From Bacillota bacterium (GTDB lineage: Bacteria > Bacillota > Desulfotomaculia > Desulfotomaculales > Desulfallaceae): 10,737 bases of DNA. Under the pieces are notes generated by a model. It did no database searches and was not told where the DNA came from. It was given only the letters and a program-made list of their open reading frames with translations. A program made the position numbers and the translations under genes. The stretch covers positions 1-10,737 of the forward strand of contig WQUS01000244.1 in NCBI GenBank assembly GCA_009781965.1, given 5' to 3'. How positions within the stretch are numbered: position 1 is the stretch's first letter; every line of letters begins with the position of its first letter. Positions 1 to 6,004 of the stretch are shown in pieces.

Positions 1-312
1 CCGCTGACATCGCCCGATTTGGTCGCGCTCGCGGAACGTGAGATGGATTGGAAGAAATCGACGACTTACACGGTGTTGAAGAAGCTATGCGATAAAGGCG
101 TATTCAAAAACGAAAACGCGCATGTAACGATTGTGCTTACCCGAGACGAGCAGACTGCCCGTCAAAGCCGCCGTTTTGTGGAAGACACCTTTGGCGGGTC
201 GCTTCCGAAGTTTATCGCTTCTTTTATCGGCGGCGGAAAGCTGACGCCGGAACAAGCGGCGGAGCTAAAACGTCTGATTGAAGAACAGGATGGTGGCGGC
301 GCAAATGGATAA
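1..312 (+). CDS. BlaI/MecI/CopY-family transcriptional repressor, 5' end missing
   Basis: The frame is open from base 1 to the TAA at 310-312, so the gene begins upstream of the window; 103 residues remain of the roughly 120-130 usual for this family. The visible part starts inside the winged-helix DNA-binding domain. The stretch W-KKSTTYTVLKKLCDKGV matches the recognition helix of BlaI/MecI proteins, which bind palindromic operators as dimers. The C-terminal helices (FIGGGKLTPEQAAELKRLIEE) correspond to the dimerisation region, which in this family is cleaved after the partner membrane protease is activated. The next gene overlaps it and encodes that kind of partner (M56), so the two very likely form one sensor-repressor pair; family knowledge suggests autorepression of the pair. 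The target operator would lie upstream and cannot be seen. A TTG at 19 is an in-frame artefact start, not the true one. Confidence 0.87.
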   Translation, partial: PLTSPDLVALAEREMDWKKSTTYTVLKKLCDKGVFKNENAHVTIVLTRDEQTARQSRRFVEDTFGGSLPKFIASFIGGGKLTPEQAAELKRLIEEQDGGGANG

Positions 313-2980
313 ACTGTTCATTACAATCTTAAACATGAGCCTGACTGGCGCGTTCGTCATCGCCGCTATCTGCCTTGCCCGTCTCCCGCTCAAAAAAGCC
401 CCGAAAATCATCTCCTACTGCCTTTGGGCTGTGGCCGGATTCCGGCTTATTTTCCCTTTCTCAATCGAAAGCGTATTTAGCCTGATACCGTTTAAGGCGC
501 AGCCGATACCTCTTGATATAGCTATGCAGCCGATACCGCGCATTGACAGCGGCATACCTTTTGTGAATAACGCCGTCAGCGGTATTCTCCCTGCTGCGAC
601 GCCCATAGACAGCATGAATCCGCTGCAAGTGTGGACTATAGCAGGCGCGTGGGTTTGGATGATCGGCGTTGCCGCATTGCTCATTTACGGCGTGGTATCT
701 TTCATTATCCTTAAACGGAAGATGAGCAAAGCGGTTCATGTGGGTGCGAATACTTATGAAGCGGTAAATATTAGGTCTCCGTTTGTGCTTGGCGTTTTCA
801 AGCCGAGGATTTATCTGCCGGCCGGGCTGTCCGGGCAGGAACGCGGATATGTCATTTTACATGAGCAGACGCATATCAAGCGGCGTGACCATATTATCAA
901 GTTCGCGGCGTATTTCATCCTCTGCCTGCACTGGTTTAATCCGTTGGCGTGGGCGGCCTTCCTGCTGATGGGCGCGGATATGGAGATGTCCTGCGACGAG
1001 CGCGTGTTGAAAGAAATGGGCGGCGAAACAAAGATAAATTACTCTTTATCGCTATTGTCGCTGGCGACGGAGCGGCGTTTCATTAGTGGCAGTCCCCTTG
1101 CCTTTGGCGAGGGAGGCGTGAAAGAAAGGATCAAAAACGTGTTGAATTTCAAAAAGCCTTCGCGAGTGGTTATTGTCGCGGCGGTCGTGCTTTTGGCAGT
1201 GTTGAGCGTAGGATTCGCTATGAACCGGACAACGGCTAAAAGCGAAAATACGAACAATCTGTTTATTGTAAAGGATGACAAGAAAGGCAACACTTATATA
1301 ACTGATTTCGACAGCCGGAGTTTGGCTGAGCTTGCCGCGCTTCGCACACCTTTTGTCGGTAATCATATCGCGGTCGGCAAGATTTTGGCCGCGCTGCCGC
1401 CTTTGGATGATACGCATACACAGCGGTTTTTATCGCTCGGCACAAACAGCGAGCCGTATTCGCTGACCGCTTATTACGAACCAAGCGGCGCGGGAATGAG
1501 CGCGGAAACTGACGTAAGGAACATCACGGACGCGCCCAGGAACGCCGCGCTGCTGTTCGCGTTGATTGACAATCTCGGCAAAGTGAACTTTGCTTTCCGC
1601 AATAGCCCAAGCGGCGGTGAGCTTGACGAAACTGCCTATAAATCAAACATAGCTTTCAGCAAAGACGATATTGCCACGTATCTTCTTGAGAATTATGCCC
1701 TTAGTTTGGACAGCTTCCACAATGACTGGAATGGTTCTGTTAAAAAGCTATATTCACCCAAACCGATGATAAACGGTGAATGGGCCGGCGCGACCCGCAA
1801 TATGACGCTGGCTGATGTCCGGGCAATAGCGCAAAAGATTGGCCCAGACCTGACATACGGCGATTTACGCGATTTTATTGGCAAAGACGTTGGAAGCGGG
1901 CTTTATATCATGAACTATGACATAGAGGGCGGTGAATACCACCTAATGGTTGGTTCGGGTTCAACGGATGTGAACACCCCTGTGATGTATGCCTATCTCG
2001 GACGGGCTGGCGGCGCGCTTGATGTGGAAAAGAGTATTGACATCCGTTATTACAATGTGGACAAATACCTCGCGGACGGAACCCGTGAACTCGTGCGCCC
2101 GTTGCCGATACCAGACCCAACTGCCACCGCTTTGCCCCAACCTGTTGAGAACCTTGATGACGCTATTGATATAGCAATCGTGTCTCACAACAGCGGCAAG
2201 TTCGGAGTGGGCGTCAGTTTCTCGACTGCCTCCCATGTAACGCTGAAAACCGTGGAGAAGAACAACCTTGTTACGGCGTATATCTTGGCGTATTACGCGG
2301 AATATTCAAATGACGGCGAACTTCATGAGATTGCGGGCATCCATATCCCTGTGGCGATCACATTTCAAAAGCCAGCCTTCGGGCTTGTGGAGTATTGGGA
2401 AGCCAAAGACGGGAGTTACTATCAGACGTCTATCCATAAGAAGTTCCCGCGGGATGTGTGGGATAAAGTTGACATCCAGCTTTATAACGAGGATCAAAAA
2501 AGAAATTGTCTGCAAAAGGCGCTTGCGTATTATTCGAGTCTGCCGCCGGCAACCGCTGAAAACACGCTGTATCAGGCGTATTATCAAGTTGCGTTGAAGC
2601 TCTATGAAATGGACGCCGGGCTGAACAGCAACATCACTCTCATCGGTCTTGATATAAACAGCGTACCAGAGAACGAACGCGGACTGCTGGAAAACCGTTT
2701 GTTGATGTGGGTAAACGGTGAGGCCAACTTGAAACCATATTTTGCGACATACGATGAGCTTGTTAAAATGGGTTTGATTGTTGCTGAGCCGATTGATAAA
2801 GCGGGGTTCACAAACGGCGTATTGATTCGGTTTTATGAATCATCATATCGGGATGGCGTACTCACAGTCAAAGCGGATAAATACCGCACGCCGCTTGGGG
2901 CGGTCGGCGCGGAGTTCACGGTTCGTTTTAAGGATGGAACGTGGACGGTGGACGAGCCGGAAATGGTATGGATGGCATAA
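305..2980 (+). CDS. BlaR1-like M56 membrane metalloprotease with very large extracellular sensor region
   Basis: I place the start at ATG 305, giving 891 residues: an AGGATGGTGG stretch lies just upstream and the gene overlaps the BlaI stop by 8 bp. In-frame TTG 278 and ATG 290 are alternatives. Hydrophobic segments lie near residues 5-25, 36-52 and 108-133. The zinc-protease motif HEQTH begins at residue 186, followed by HWFNPLAW and the conserved EMSCDERV, which supplies the third zinc ligand. A last membrane helix lies near 288-306. Beyond it are about 585 extracytoplasmic residues, split by a proline-rich linker near residues 598-612. By analogy with BlaR1, a signal outside the cell would activate the cytoplasmic protease and lead to loss of the BlaI repressor. 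Unlike BlaR1, I see no convincing penicillin-binding SxxK serine site. The first sensor segment (TPFVGNHIAVGKIL) reminds me of DUF4825-type domains in clostridial M56 proteins, from memory only. The ligand is unknown. Confidence 0.88.
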   Translation: MDKLFITILNMSLTGAFVIAAICLARLPLKKAPKIISYCLWAVAGFRLIFPFSIESVFSLIPFKAQPIPLDIAMQPIPRIDSGIPFVNNAVSGILPAATPIDSMNPLQVWTIAGAWVWMIGVAALLIYGVVSFIILKRKMSKAVHVGANTYEAVNIRSPFVLGVFKPRIYLPAGLSGQERGYVILHEQTHIKRRDHIIKFAAYFILCLHWFNPLAWAAFLLMGADMEMSCDERVLKEMGGETKINYSLSLLSLATERRFISGSPLAFGEGGVKERIKNVLNFKKPSRVVIVAAVVLLAVLSVGFAMNRTTAKSENTNNLFIVKDDKKGNTYITDFDSRSLAELAALRTPFVGNHIAVGKILAALPPLDDTHTQRFLSLGTNSEPYSLTAYYEPSGAGMSAETDVRNITDAPRNAALLFALIDNLGKVNFAFRNSPSGGELDETAYKSNIAFSKDDIATYLLENYALSLDSFHNDWNGSVKKLYSPKPMINGEWAGATRNMTLADVRAIAQKIGPDLTYGDLRDFIGKDVGSGLYIMNYDIEGGEYHLMVGSGSTDVNTPVMYAYLGRAGGALDVEKSIDIRYYNVDKYLADGTRELVRPLPIPDPTATALPQPVENLDDAIDIAIVSHNSGKFGVGVSFSTASHVTLKTVEKNNLVTAYILAYYAEYSNDGELHEIAGIHIPVAITFQKPAFGLVEYWEAKDGSYYQTSIHKKFPRDVWDKVDIQLYNEDQKRNCLQKALAYYSSLPPATAENTLYQAYYQVALKLYEMDAGLNSNITLIGLDINSVPENERGLLENRLLMWVNGEANLKPYFATYDELVKMGLIVAEPIDKAGFTNGVLIRFYESSYRDGVLTVKADKYRTPLGAVGAEFTVRFKDGTWTVDEPEMVWMA

Positions 2981-2998
2981 TATATCAGAGGTGCTGCA

Positions 2999-4150
2999 AT
3001 GTTCCCATTAGAAAAGATTATAGCCGATGAAATCCGCCGCGCCGGGGCAATGACTTTCGCCCGGTTTATGGAACTGGCCCTTTACCATCCCCAGTATGGC
3101 TACTATTCTACTCCACAAGCAAAAATCGGGCGCGCCGGTGATTTTTATACCGCTCCCTCAGTCAGCCCGCTGTTCGGCGCCATGCTGGCGCGTCAAATAG
3201 AGGAGATGTGGCGTCTGGCCGGCCGGCCTCAGGTTTGGTCCATTGTCGAATGTGGACCGGGCACAGGAAAACTGGCCGGCGACATTATGGAGGCGATCAT
3301 TCAGGACTACCCTGATTTTTACCTGGTTACAGAATATCACCTAATCGAAATAAGTCCGGGGCTTAAAGCACAGCAACAGCAAACATTGGCCGCTCACCAG
3401 GCCGCGGCGCGCTTTAACTGGCCGGACAGCCTGGCGGCGTTAAATCCGAACGGTTTTAACGGCTGCGTGCTGGCCAATGAATTAGTAGACGCTTTCCCGG
3501 TCCACCTGGTACAGCAAAATAACGGCCGCCTGGAGGAACTGTTTGTCGCCCTGGATCAACAGGACCGTTTTATATTGCAAGCCGCCAAGCCGTCTACACC
3601 GGCAATTGCCGCCTACTTCGAGATGCAGGGCATTAAACCGGCTGAAGGGCGCCGAGCGGAAGTTAATTTGTACGCCAACCACTGGCTGAACGAGGTATCC
3701 CGCTGCCTGAACCTTGGTTTTGTACTGCTCATTGATTACGGCGCCGCAGCAGCGGACCTGTACTCACCTCACCGGCTAAACGGCACGATACGTTCTTTTC
3801 ATCAACATAAATTAATTGCCGATCCGCTGCTCAATGCCGGCGGCCAGGATATCACCGCCCATGTTAATTTCACCGCGCTAATCAAACAAGGCCAAAGAGT
3901 TGGCTTAAAACCGCTGGGCCTCATTACACAGCCGCAATTCCTAATTAATCTGGGTATTTTTGATACCGTCAGCGCCCATAATGATTATACCTACAACCCC
4001 GAAATAGCAAAAAAAACCATGGCCATTAAACAACTGGTCCTGCCCGGCGGTATGGGAGATATTTTTAAAGTACTGCTCTTCAGCCGCGGTTTCGATTCGC
4101 CGCCCCTGTTGAGCGGAGTTGCTAAGAACGGGGCATACAGTGCCAACTAA
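2999..4150 (+). CDS. MidA/NDUFAF7-family SAM-dependent methyltransferase (DUF185)
   Basis: This 383-residue protein has the full length and signatures of the COG1565 (DUF185, Methyltransf_28) family. The N-terminal stretch FARFMELALYHPQYGYYS is typical, as is GRAGDFYTAPSVSPLFG after it. The SAM-binding glycine loop VECGPGTG is at residues 83-90, and LANELVDAFPVH and LLIDYGA follow in the usual order. In mitochondria the homologue NDUFAF7 dimethylates an arginine of complex I subunit NDUFS2; the bacterial role is not settled, and nothing here shows the substrate. The ATG at 2999 is preceded by GAGGTG at a good distance. It sits 18 bp after the M56 gene on the same strand without a visible promoter between them, so read-through is possible. 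Its codon choice and family look like core genome, so a functional link to the sensor pair is doubtful. The start and the family assignment are firm. Confidence 0.92.
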   Translation: MFPLEKIIADEIRRAGAMTFARFMELALYHPQYGYYSTPQAKIGRAGDFYTAPSVSPLFGAMLARQIEEMWRLAGRPQVWSIVECGPGTGKLAGDIMEAIIQDYPDFYLVTEYHLIEISPGLKAQQQQTLAAHQAAARFNWPDSLAALNPNGFNGCVLANELVDAFPVHLVQQNNGRLEELFVALDQQDRFILQAAKPSTPAIAAYFEMQGIKPAEGRRAEVNLYANHWLNEVSRCLNLGFVLLIDYGAAAADLYSPHRLNGTIRSFHQHKLIADPLLNAGGQDITAHVNFTALIKQGQRVGLKPLGLITQPQFLINLGIFDTVSAHNDYTYNPEIAKKTMAIKQLVLPGGMGDIFKVLLFSRGFDSPPLLSGVAKNGAYSAN

Positions 4151-4192
4151 AAATCACGCATAATCCGGCGCCGAACAAGACACAATAAGCCC

Positions 4193-4200
4193 AGGAGGTG
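4193..4200 (+). promoter_or_regulatory. Strong ribosome binding site of the 58-aa ORF
   Basis: AGGAGGTG matches the anti-Shine-Dalgarno end of 16S rRNA over eight bases. Its spacing fits the GTG at 4206 and is the main reason to call that short frame a gene. Confidence 0.7.
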
Positions 4201-4205
4201 ATAAT

Positions 4206-4382
4206 GTGGCCAAGCTCAGATCAGACAATCCAAACTCACTCTTTGCCAACGACCCTAAAACCGGAGCTAACTCATTAAACTCGCCAAAAGATCAGGCGCA
4301 GAAAAACAAAACAGCAGTAGATAAAGAGACAACGACAGCGCAAAATAAAAAAAGCATGGATTATTACGACCCGGAAGTTTAA
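4206..4382 (+). CDS. Small hydrophilic protein of unknown function (58 aa)
   Basis: A GTG at 4206 opens a 58-codon frame ending in TAA at 4380-4382. It is preceded by AGGAGGTG at 4193-4200, one of the best ribosome binding sites in the window, with 7 bases between GGAGG and the start. The product begins MAKLRSDNPNSLFANDPKTG and ends SMDYYDPEV. It is rich in Asn, Lys, Asp, Gln and Thr and has almost no hydrophobic residues, no Cys and no predicted membrane segment, so it is probably disordered or a short helical polypeptide. It starts 55 bp after the methyltransferase, on the same strand, and could be cotranscribed with it. The overlapping ATG at 4204 would give only 24 codons and is unlikely. 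I do not recognise the family. Small spore-associated proteins of spore formers can look like this in composition, but no specific motif supports that. Confidence 0.55.
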   Translation: MAKLRSDNPNSLFANDPKTGANSLNSPKDQAQKNKTAVDKETTTAQNKKSMDYYDPEV

Positions 4383-4441
4383 ACCCTTTGTCACTGTATT
4401 AGCAGGCAACATTTAATTACGATCCGGAAATTGCTGTTCAA

Positions 4442-4471
4442 ATTTAGAAGCATCAGATTTAGAAGCATCAG
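4442..4471. repeat. 15-bp perfect tandem duplication
   Basis: The unit ATTTAGAAGCATCAG occurs twice head to tail at 4442-4456 and 4457-4471 with no mismatch. It lies in non-coding sequence between the small ORF and the palindromic structure. A recent slippage duplication is the simplest reading, and its perfection suggests it is young. Confidence 0.9.
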
Positions 4472-4541
4472 TTCAGGAGCGCTAAGTAAACAATGTGGCT
4501 GTAAACATTTTAGTGGAAACATTTAAACGGTTCCAGGTGAA

Positions 4542-4593
4542 ATTCCCCGGATCAGCGCATTTCTGAGCGAACCGGTTCGCTGATCCGGGGAAT
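4542..4593. repeat. Nested palindromic structure: 16-bp inverted repeat around an overlapping 16-bp palindrome
   Basis: ATTCCCCGGATCAGCG at 4542-4557 is the exact reverse complement of 4578-4593, with 20 bases between. Inside, AGCGAACCGGTTCGCT at 4566-4581 is a perfect self-complementary palindrome. It shares the bases CGCT (4578-4581) with the outer right arm, so the outer and inner pairings compete. There is no T run on either side, so it does not look like a standard intrinsic terminator on either strand. Possible roles are a dyad protein-binding site, an mRNA-processing or stabilising hairpin, or a remnant of a mobile repeat. It lies about 80 bp upstream of the promoter-like site of the DUF456 gene. 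Confidence 0.85.
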
Positions 4594-4669
4594 AAGCCTC
4601 TTAATAAACGAGGAATATTATCCCAATACAAACCATATTTTTTCCTGGTATTTTTTTCACTAAAATTGC

Positions 4670-4677
4670 TATATAAT
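4670..4677 (+). promoter_or_regulatory. Probable promoter -10 region of the DUF456 gene
   Basis: TATATAAT is preceded by TG plus one base (4667-4669), giving an extended -10 form, and contains the consensus hexamer TATAAT at 4672-4677. The surroundings are markedly AT-rich. No clear TTGACA-like -35 hexamer is present at 17 bp, which is tolerated with an extended -10. The start codon of the DUF456 gene follows about 43 bp later. Confidence 0.5.
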
Positions 4678-4720
4678 TAAATGATAAGAATCTGTTGTGC
4701 TAAGTTGTGGTGATGGGTAG

Positions 4721-5206
4721 ATGGAAATATTAGCGTTGCTAATAGCCATCCTGTTTTTTATCGCCGGTCTTGCCGGCGCCCTGCTGCCGGTCCTCCCCGG
4801 AGCGGTACTGGTGTGGGTGGGCATGCTGATTTACGGCGTCATGACCGGGTTCGAAACCCTGGGGCTCGTCTTTTTTATCGGCCAGGGCCTCGCGGTAGTG
4901 CTGGTTCACGCTGTGGATTATCTGGCCGGCGTGGTAGGGGTAAAAAGATACGGCGGCTCCAAAAACGCCGTCTATGGCAGCCTCATCGGCGGCATTTTGG
5001 GCATCTTTGTCATGGGTCCGGCGGGCATTATTTTTGGCCCGTTCATCGGGGCGATAGTCGGTGAAATGTTAGGCCCGCAAAAACAGCTGGACATTGCCAT
5101 CCGGTCAGGTTTCGGTACGCTGGTGGGGCTGATTGGCGGCAGTGTGTTTAAAATAGCCATCGAAATAGTGATGATTATCTGGTTCTTTTGGGCAATCCGG
5201 GTCTAA
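4721..5206 (+). CDS. DUF456 family integral membrane protein
   Basis: This 161-residue protein is almost entirely hydrophobic, with about four to five membrane segments (near 2-22, 26-44, 48-70, 84-115 and 138-158). The N-terminal FFIAGLAGALLPVLPGAVLVW and the glycine-rich stretch YGSLIGGILGIFVMGPAGIIFGPFIGAIVGE are the hallmarks of DUF456 (COG2839), whose length it matches. No function is established for the family; the Gly-x3-Gly spacing suggests tightly packed helices. The ATG at 4721 has only a weak upstream GGTGA-type site, but the family N-terminus begins exactly here. It is preceded by its own promoter-like site and appears monocistronic, since the next gene is convergent. Its stop codon overlaps the stop of rnhA on the other strand, and no terminator fits between them. 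Confidence 0.9.
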   Translation: MEILALLIAILFFIAGLAGALLPVLPGAVLVWVGMLIYGVMTGFETLGLVFFIGQGLAVVLVHAVDYLAGVVGVKRYGGSKNAVYGSLIGGILGIFVMGPAGIIFGPFIGAIVGEMLGPQKQLDIAIRSGFGTLVGLIGGSVFKIAIEIVMIIWFFWAIRV

Positions 5207-5664
5207 TCAGGACGATCTGGTTCCCGGGCGCCTTTTTTTATTGCCTCCACCGCCAATTGATCGCAACGGTTGTTATACCGGTTGTCGGCGTGTCCCTTTA
5301 CCCAAACCCACTTCACTTGGTGTCTGCCGGCCAAGGCCAGTATTTTCTCCCATAGGTCCACGTTTTTGGCCCGTTCGCTGCCGGTGCGCATCCAATTGCG
5401 GGACCGCCATTTAACCACCCAGCCTTTGGTCATCGCGTCCACCAAGTACCGGCTGTCCGAAGACAAAGTCACCCGGCACGGTTCCGTAAGACACTCCAGC
5501 CCTTTAATCACCGCCATCAATTCCATCCGGTTATTAGTGGTGTTGTCATAAGCGCCGGAAATCTCCCTCTCATGGGGGCCAAATTTCAGAATCGTCCCGT
5601 AACCGCCCGGGCCGGGATTGCCGCTGCAAGCTCCGTCAGTAAATATCTGCACCTCTTTAATCAC
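5203..5664 (-). CDS. rnhA: Ribonuclease HI
   Basis: RNase HI cuts the RNA strand of RNA-DNA hybrids in the cytoplasm, removing replication primers and R-loops, and needs Mg2+ or Mn2+. Counting from the upstream GTG at 5670, the catalytic residues are all present: D12 in FTDGACSGNPGPGG, E50 in NRMEL, D72 in SSDSRY and D137 in CDQLA, plus the active-site H127 in KGHADN. The Trp- and basic-rich segment at 81-102 (GWVVKWRSRNW) is the substrate-binding handle found in E. coli-type enzymes. The length (153-155) is normal. I prefer GTG 5664 as the start, because GGGAGG at 5675-5670 lies five bases before it; the GTG at 5670 overlaps that site. Its 3' end overlaps the DUF456 gene by four bases. Upstream, a palindromic repeat element begins two bases beyond the ribosome binding site, so its transcript probably starts in or beyond that element. 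Confidence 0.97.
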   Translation of the reverse strand: MIKEVQIFTDGACSGNPGPGGYGTILKFGPHEREISGAYDNTTNNRMELMAVIKGLECLTEPCRVTLSSDSRYLVDAMTKGWVVKWRSRNWMRTGSERAKNVDLWEKILALAGRHQVKWVWVKGHADNRYNNRCDQLAVEAIKKGAREPDRPD

Positions 5665-5677
5665 GCGCACCTCCCGC

Positions 5678-5796
5678 GTTACTGTTCAGTGTTGATACAC
5701 AATACCCAGGCACATAAAGCTATTAACCGTAAGCGATTTCTCGAAGAGCATGAGCGCACGGTAATAGTTTTGTGCCGGATGGTGTTGAACAGTAAC
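5678..5796 (+). mobile_element. MITE-like palindromic element, copy 1 (119 bp, complete)
   Basis: The element starts with GTTACTGTTCA (5678-5688) and ends with its exact reverse complement TGAACAGTAAC (5786-5796). Inside is a second stem, 5709-5730 with 5758-5776, around a 27-base loop at 5731-5757. The inner stem is imperfect because the right arm is three bases shorter. A second copy lies inverted at 10627-10737. It encodes no protein of its own, and I see no clear target-site duplication. By size, ends and palindromic form it resembles a non-autonomous element moved by a transposase elsewhere, or a REP/ERIC-like repeat. It lies in the gap between divergent rnhA and purL and would be read as a hairpin leader of rnhA if transcription starts upstream. 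Confidence 0.85.
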
Positions 5797-5934
5797 TTTT
5801 TTGCCGATACTCTTCTGTGTTTGTTGATCCTCAAAACCTATTTTAACGAGGGCAAGGGAAATCCGCAAGATCCGGTGGTTATTTTACACATTTTATCGGC
5901 CATAAGCAGGATTTTACAGGAACAGCAAGAATAA
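5779..5934 (+). CDS. Short ORF running out of the element, possible gene remnant (51 aa)
   Basis: From an ATG at 5779, inside the right end of the repeat element, a frame of 51 codons reads out to TAA at 5932-5934. The part beyond the element (from 5797) begins FFADTLLCLLILKTYFNEG and ends SAISRILQEQQE. It has the regular hydrophobic pattern of a two-helix protein and plausible codon use. No good ribosome binding site precedes the ATG. It may be the 3' end of a small gene whose start was destroyed when the element inserted, or a new short ORF using the element for its start, or chance. The frame stays open further back to 5572, but that part is antisense to rnhA. I do not recognise the protein. 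Confidence 0.3.
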   Translation: MVLNSNFFADTLLCLLILKTYFNEGKGNPQDPVVILHILSAISRILQEQQE

Positions 5935-5989
5935 AACTAGTCTGCATATTGTTATCTAAATTGCCGCACTCTAACTACCGTATGATACC

Positions 5990-5994
5990 GGAGG
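5990..5994 (+). promoter_or_regulatory. Ribosome binding site that decides the purL start
   Basis: GGAGG lies one base before the GTG at 5996, too close to serve it, and ten bases before the in-frame GTG at 6005. The latter is therefore the more likely start. Confidence 0.6.
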
Positions 5995-6004
5995 TGTGGA
6001 AACA

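Noticed and set aside
305..2980. Beta-lactam resistance sensor BlaR1/MecR1 in the strict sense
   Set aside because: The sensor half lacks a recognisable penicillin-binding active site and no beta-lactamase or PBP gene is in the window.
4542..4593. Intrinsic terminator for the small ORF
   Set aside because: The stem is strong but no T run follows on either strand and the 20-base loop is itself palindromic.
5572..5778. N-terminal part of a 120-codon plus-strand frame
   Set aside because: It is antisense to rnhA and then runs through the repeat element; only the part after the element has coding character.
5678..5796. CRISPR repeat or tRNA-like structure
   Set aside because: There are only two copies far apart and in opposite orientation, no regular spacers, and no cloverleaf or CCA end.
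5935..5995. Purine riboswitch or PurR box upstream of purL
   Set aside because: The 60 bases before the ribosome binding site are too short for the aptamer and show no conserved loop or paired PurBox sequences.
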